A stretch of 64,000 bases of DNA from contig NC_067282.1 in assembly GCF_020740795.1 (NCBI RefSeq), positions 133,605,132-133,669,131 of the forward strand. The letters are read 5' to 3'. Source of the stretch: Apus apus. Its lineage: Eukaryota; Chordata; Aves; Apodiformes; Apodidae. Positions 63,381-64,000 of this stretch are shown here, in pieces. The notes beneath the pieces were generated by a model that saw only the letters and a program-made list of their open reading frames with translations, ran no database searches and had not been told where the DNA came from. A program made the position numbers and the translations under genes. Each line of letters starts with the position of its first letter. Position 1 is the stretch's first letter.

Positions 63381-64000
63381 ACAGGCCCTAATTTTACATA
63401 AATGAAAGTCACAAGAGAACGGTTAGGATGAGCAACTAGGAAGAGCACAGGAGAAGAATGCCTCATCAGTTGGTATTAAAGACACAGTTTAGTATTACAT
63501 TTTCTGATTCTGAAGCCTCTTGGGAGTGGAAATGTGCAACACATTTTCTCTGAAGAGTGACAAGCTAAAACCTAAAATCTTGAAGACGGTCTTTAAAATC
63601 AATTCCTTCATGTCCTCTGCACAACTCCATTCCAATTCCCCACATATGAAAAATACATAACTTCATAACTCTGAATTAACATGCCTTACAGCGCCTTTTA
63701 GCTCATGTAAAAATTACTAAAATTTCAACTGAGCTATCATGTAAGCTATTGTTCTGCACCTGCTCTGGGATGCCAAAAAAGTTCAGAATTTAAAATCTAA
63801 TGGGCAAGGAGCATTTTATACCTTTTCTGAAGATAAAAACGTGCACACTAATAGTATCAACCCAGAAACACAGCATGTAGACTTGGGGCAACTGAAATAA
63901 TTAATTACCTTACCCGTATCAATGTAAAAAATAAGAGTAATATCAAAATATCTACTTTTCTATCTCATAGCCCTTACAGCAAACATACTGGATGGTAAGT
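63381..64000. other. Right-edge sequence, nothing recognised
   Basis: AT-rich sequence up to the window edge, with no gene, repeat family or RNA I can support. Confidence 0.5.

Larger units (their letters stand above)
54275..64000 (-). ncRNA. let-7a-3/let-7b primary transcript (host lncRNA), partial
   Basis: Two let-7 hairpins in the same orientation within 1.1 kb are normally cut from one primary transcript by Drosha/DGCR8. In human this is the lncRNA MIRLET7BHG, whose promoter is tens of kb upstream (recalled). The promoter would therefore lie beyond the right edge of the window, and 55.2-64 kb would be intron or exons of the host transcript. I cannot define exons with confidence. Candidate exon-like or regulatory blocks are 58573-58803 and 63020-63380. 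The 5' limit given is only the window edge. Confidence 0.5.

Overview
The window looks like a piece of an avian (or other sauropsid) nuclear chromosome. It is AT-rich and largely non-coding, with few interspersed repeats. The only recognisable transposons are three short 3' ends of CR1 LINEs, whose tails carry the bird/reptile-type motif ending in ATTCTATGATTCTA. There are no bacterial-style genes, operons, CRISPR arrays or tRNAs, and no long ORF resembles a known protein.

The firmest content is a two-hairpin microRNA cluster on the minus strand: let-7a-3 at about 55157-55233, then let-7b at about 54275-54359, roughly 0.8 kb downstream. Both mature 5p strands match the family perfectly, and both 3p arms are intact. 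In human the same ordered pair ends the MIRLET7BHG transcript on chromosome 22, and PPARA starts about 37 kb downstream in the same orientation (recalled, not looked up). Here a strong CpG island lies at about 14.3-15.6 kb, about 39 kb downstream of let-7b on the same strand. I therefore infer that it is the PPARA promoter, that 1-14.5 kb is PPARA exon 1 and 5' introns, and that 55-64 kb belongs to the let-7 host transcript. No PPARA coding exon was seen; in human the first coding exon lies tens of kb inside the gene, so its absence is not surprising.

Layout, left to right. 1-11947: inferred PPARA intron with microsatellites, a 49-bp-period tandem duplication carrying AGGTCA half-sites, and an exon-like open block at 5837-6052. 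11948-12064: candidate non-coding exon 2. 12065-14487: inferred intron 1. 14488 to about 15230: candidate exon 1. 15240-15370: core promoter with GC boxes, an inverted CCAAT box and an ETS-like site. 15.6-54.2 kb: about 39 kb of apparently intergenic DNA with three CR1 fragments and one GC-rich patch. 54.3-55.2 kb: let-7b and let-7a-3. 55.2-64 kb: upstream part of the let-7 primary transcript, with two CpG-enriched blocks (58.57-58.80 and 63.02-63.38 kb), the second holding a paired TAAT-core inverted repeat.

I did not find a clearly novel system. The best leads are the LIN28-motif difference between the two let-7 hairpins, the conserved let-7/PPARA spacing, and a few exon-like or enhancer-like blocks that need comparative alignment.
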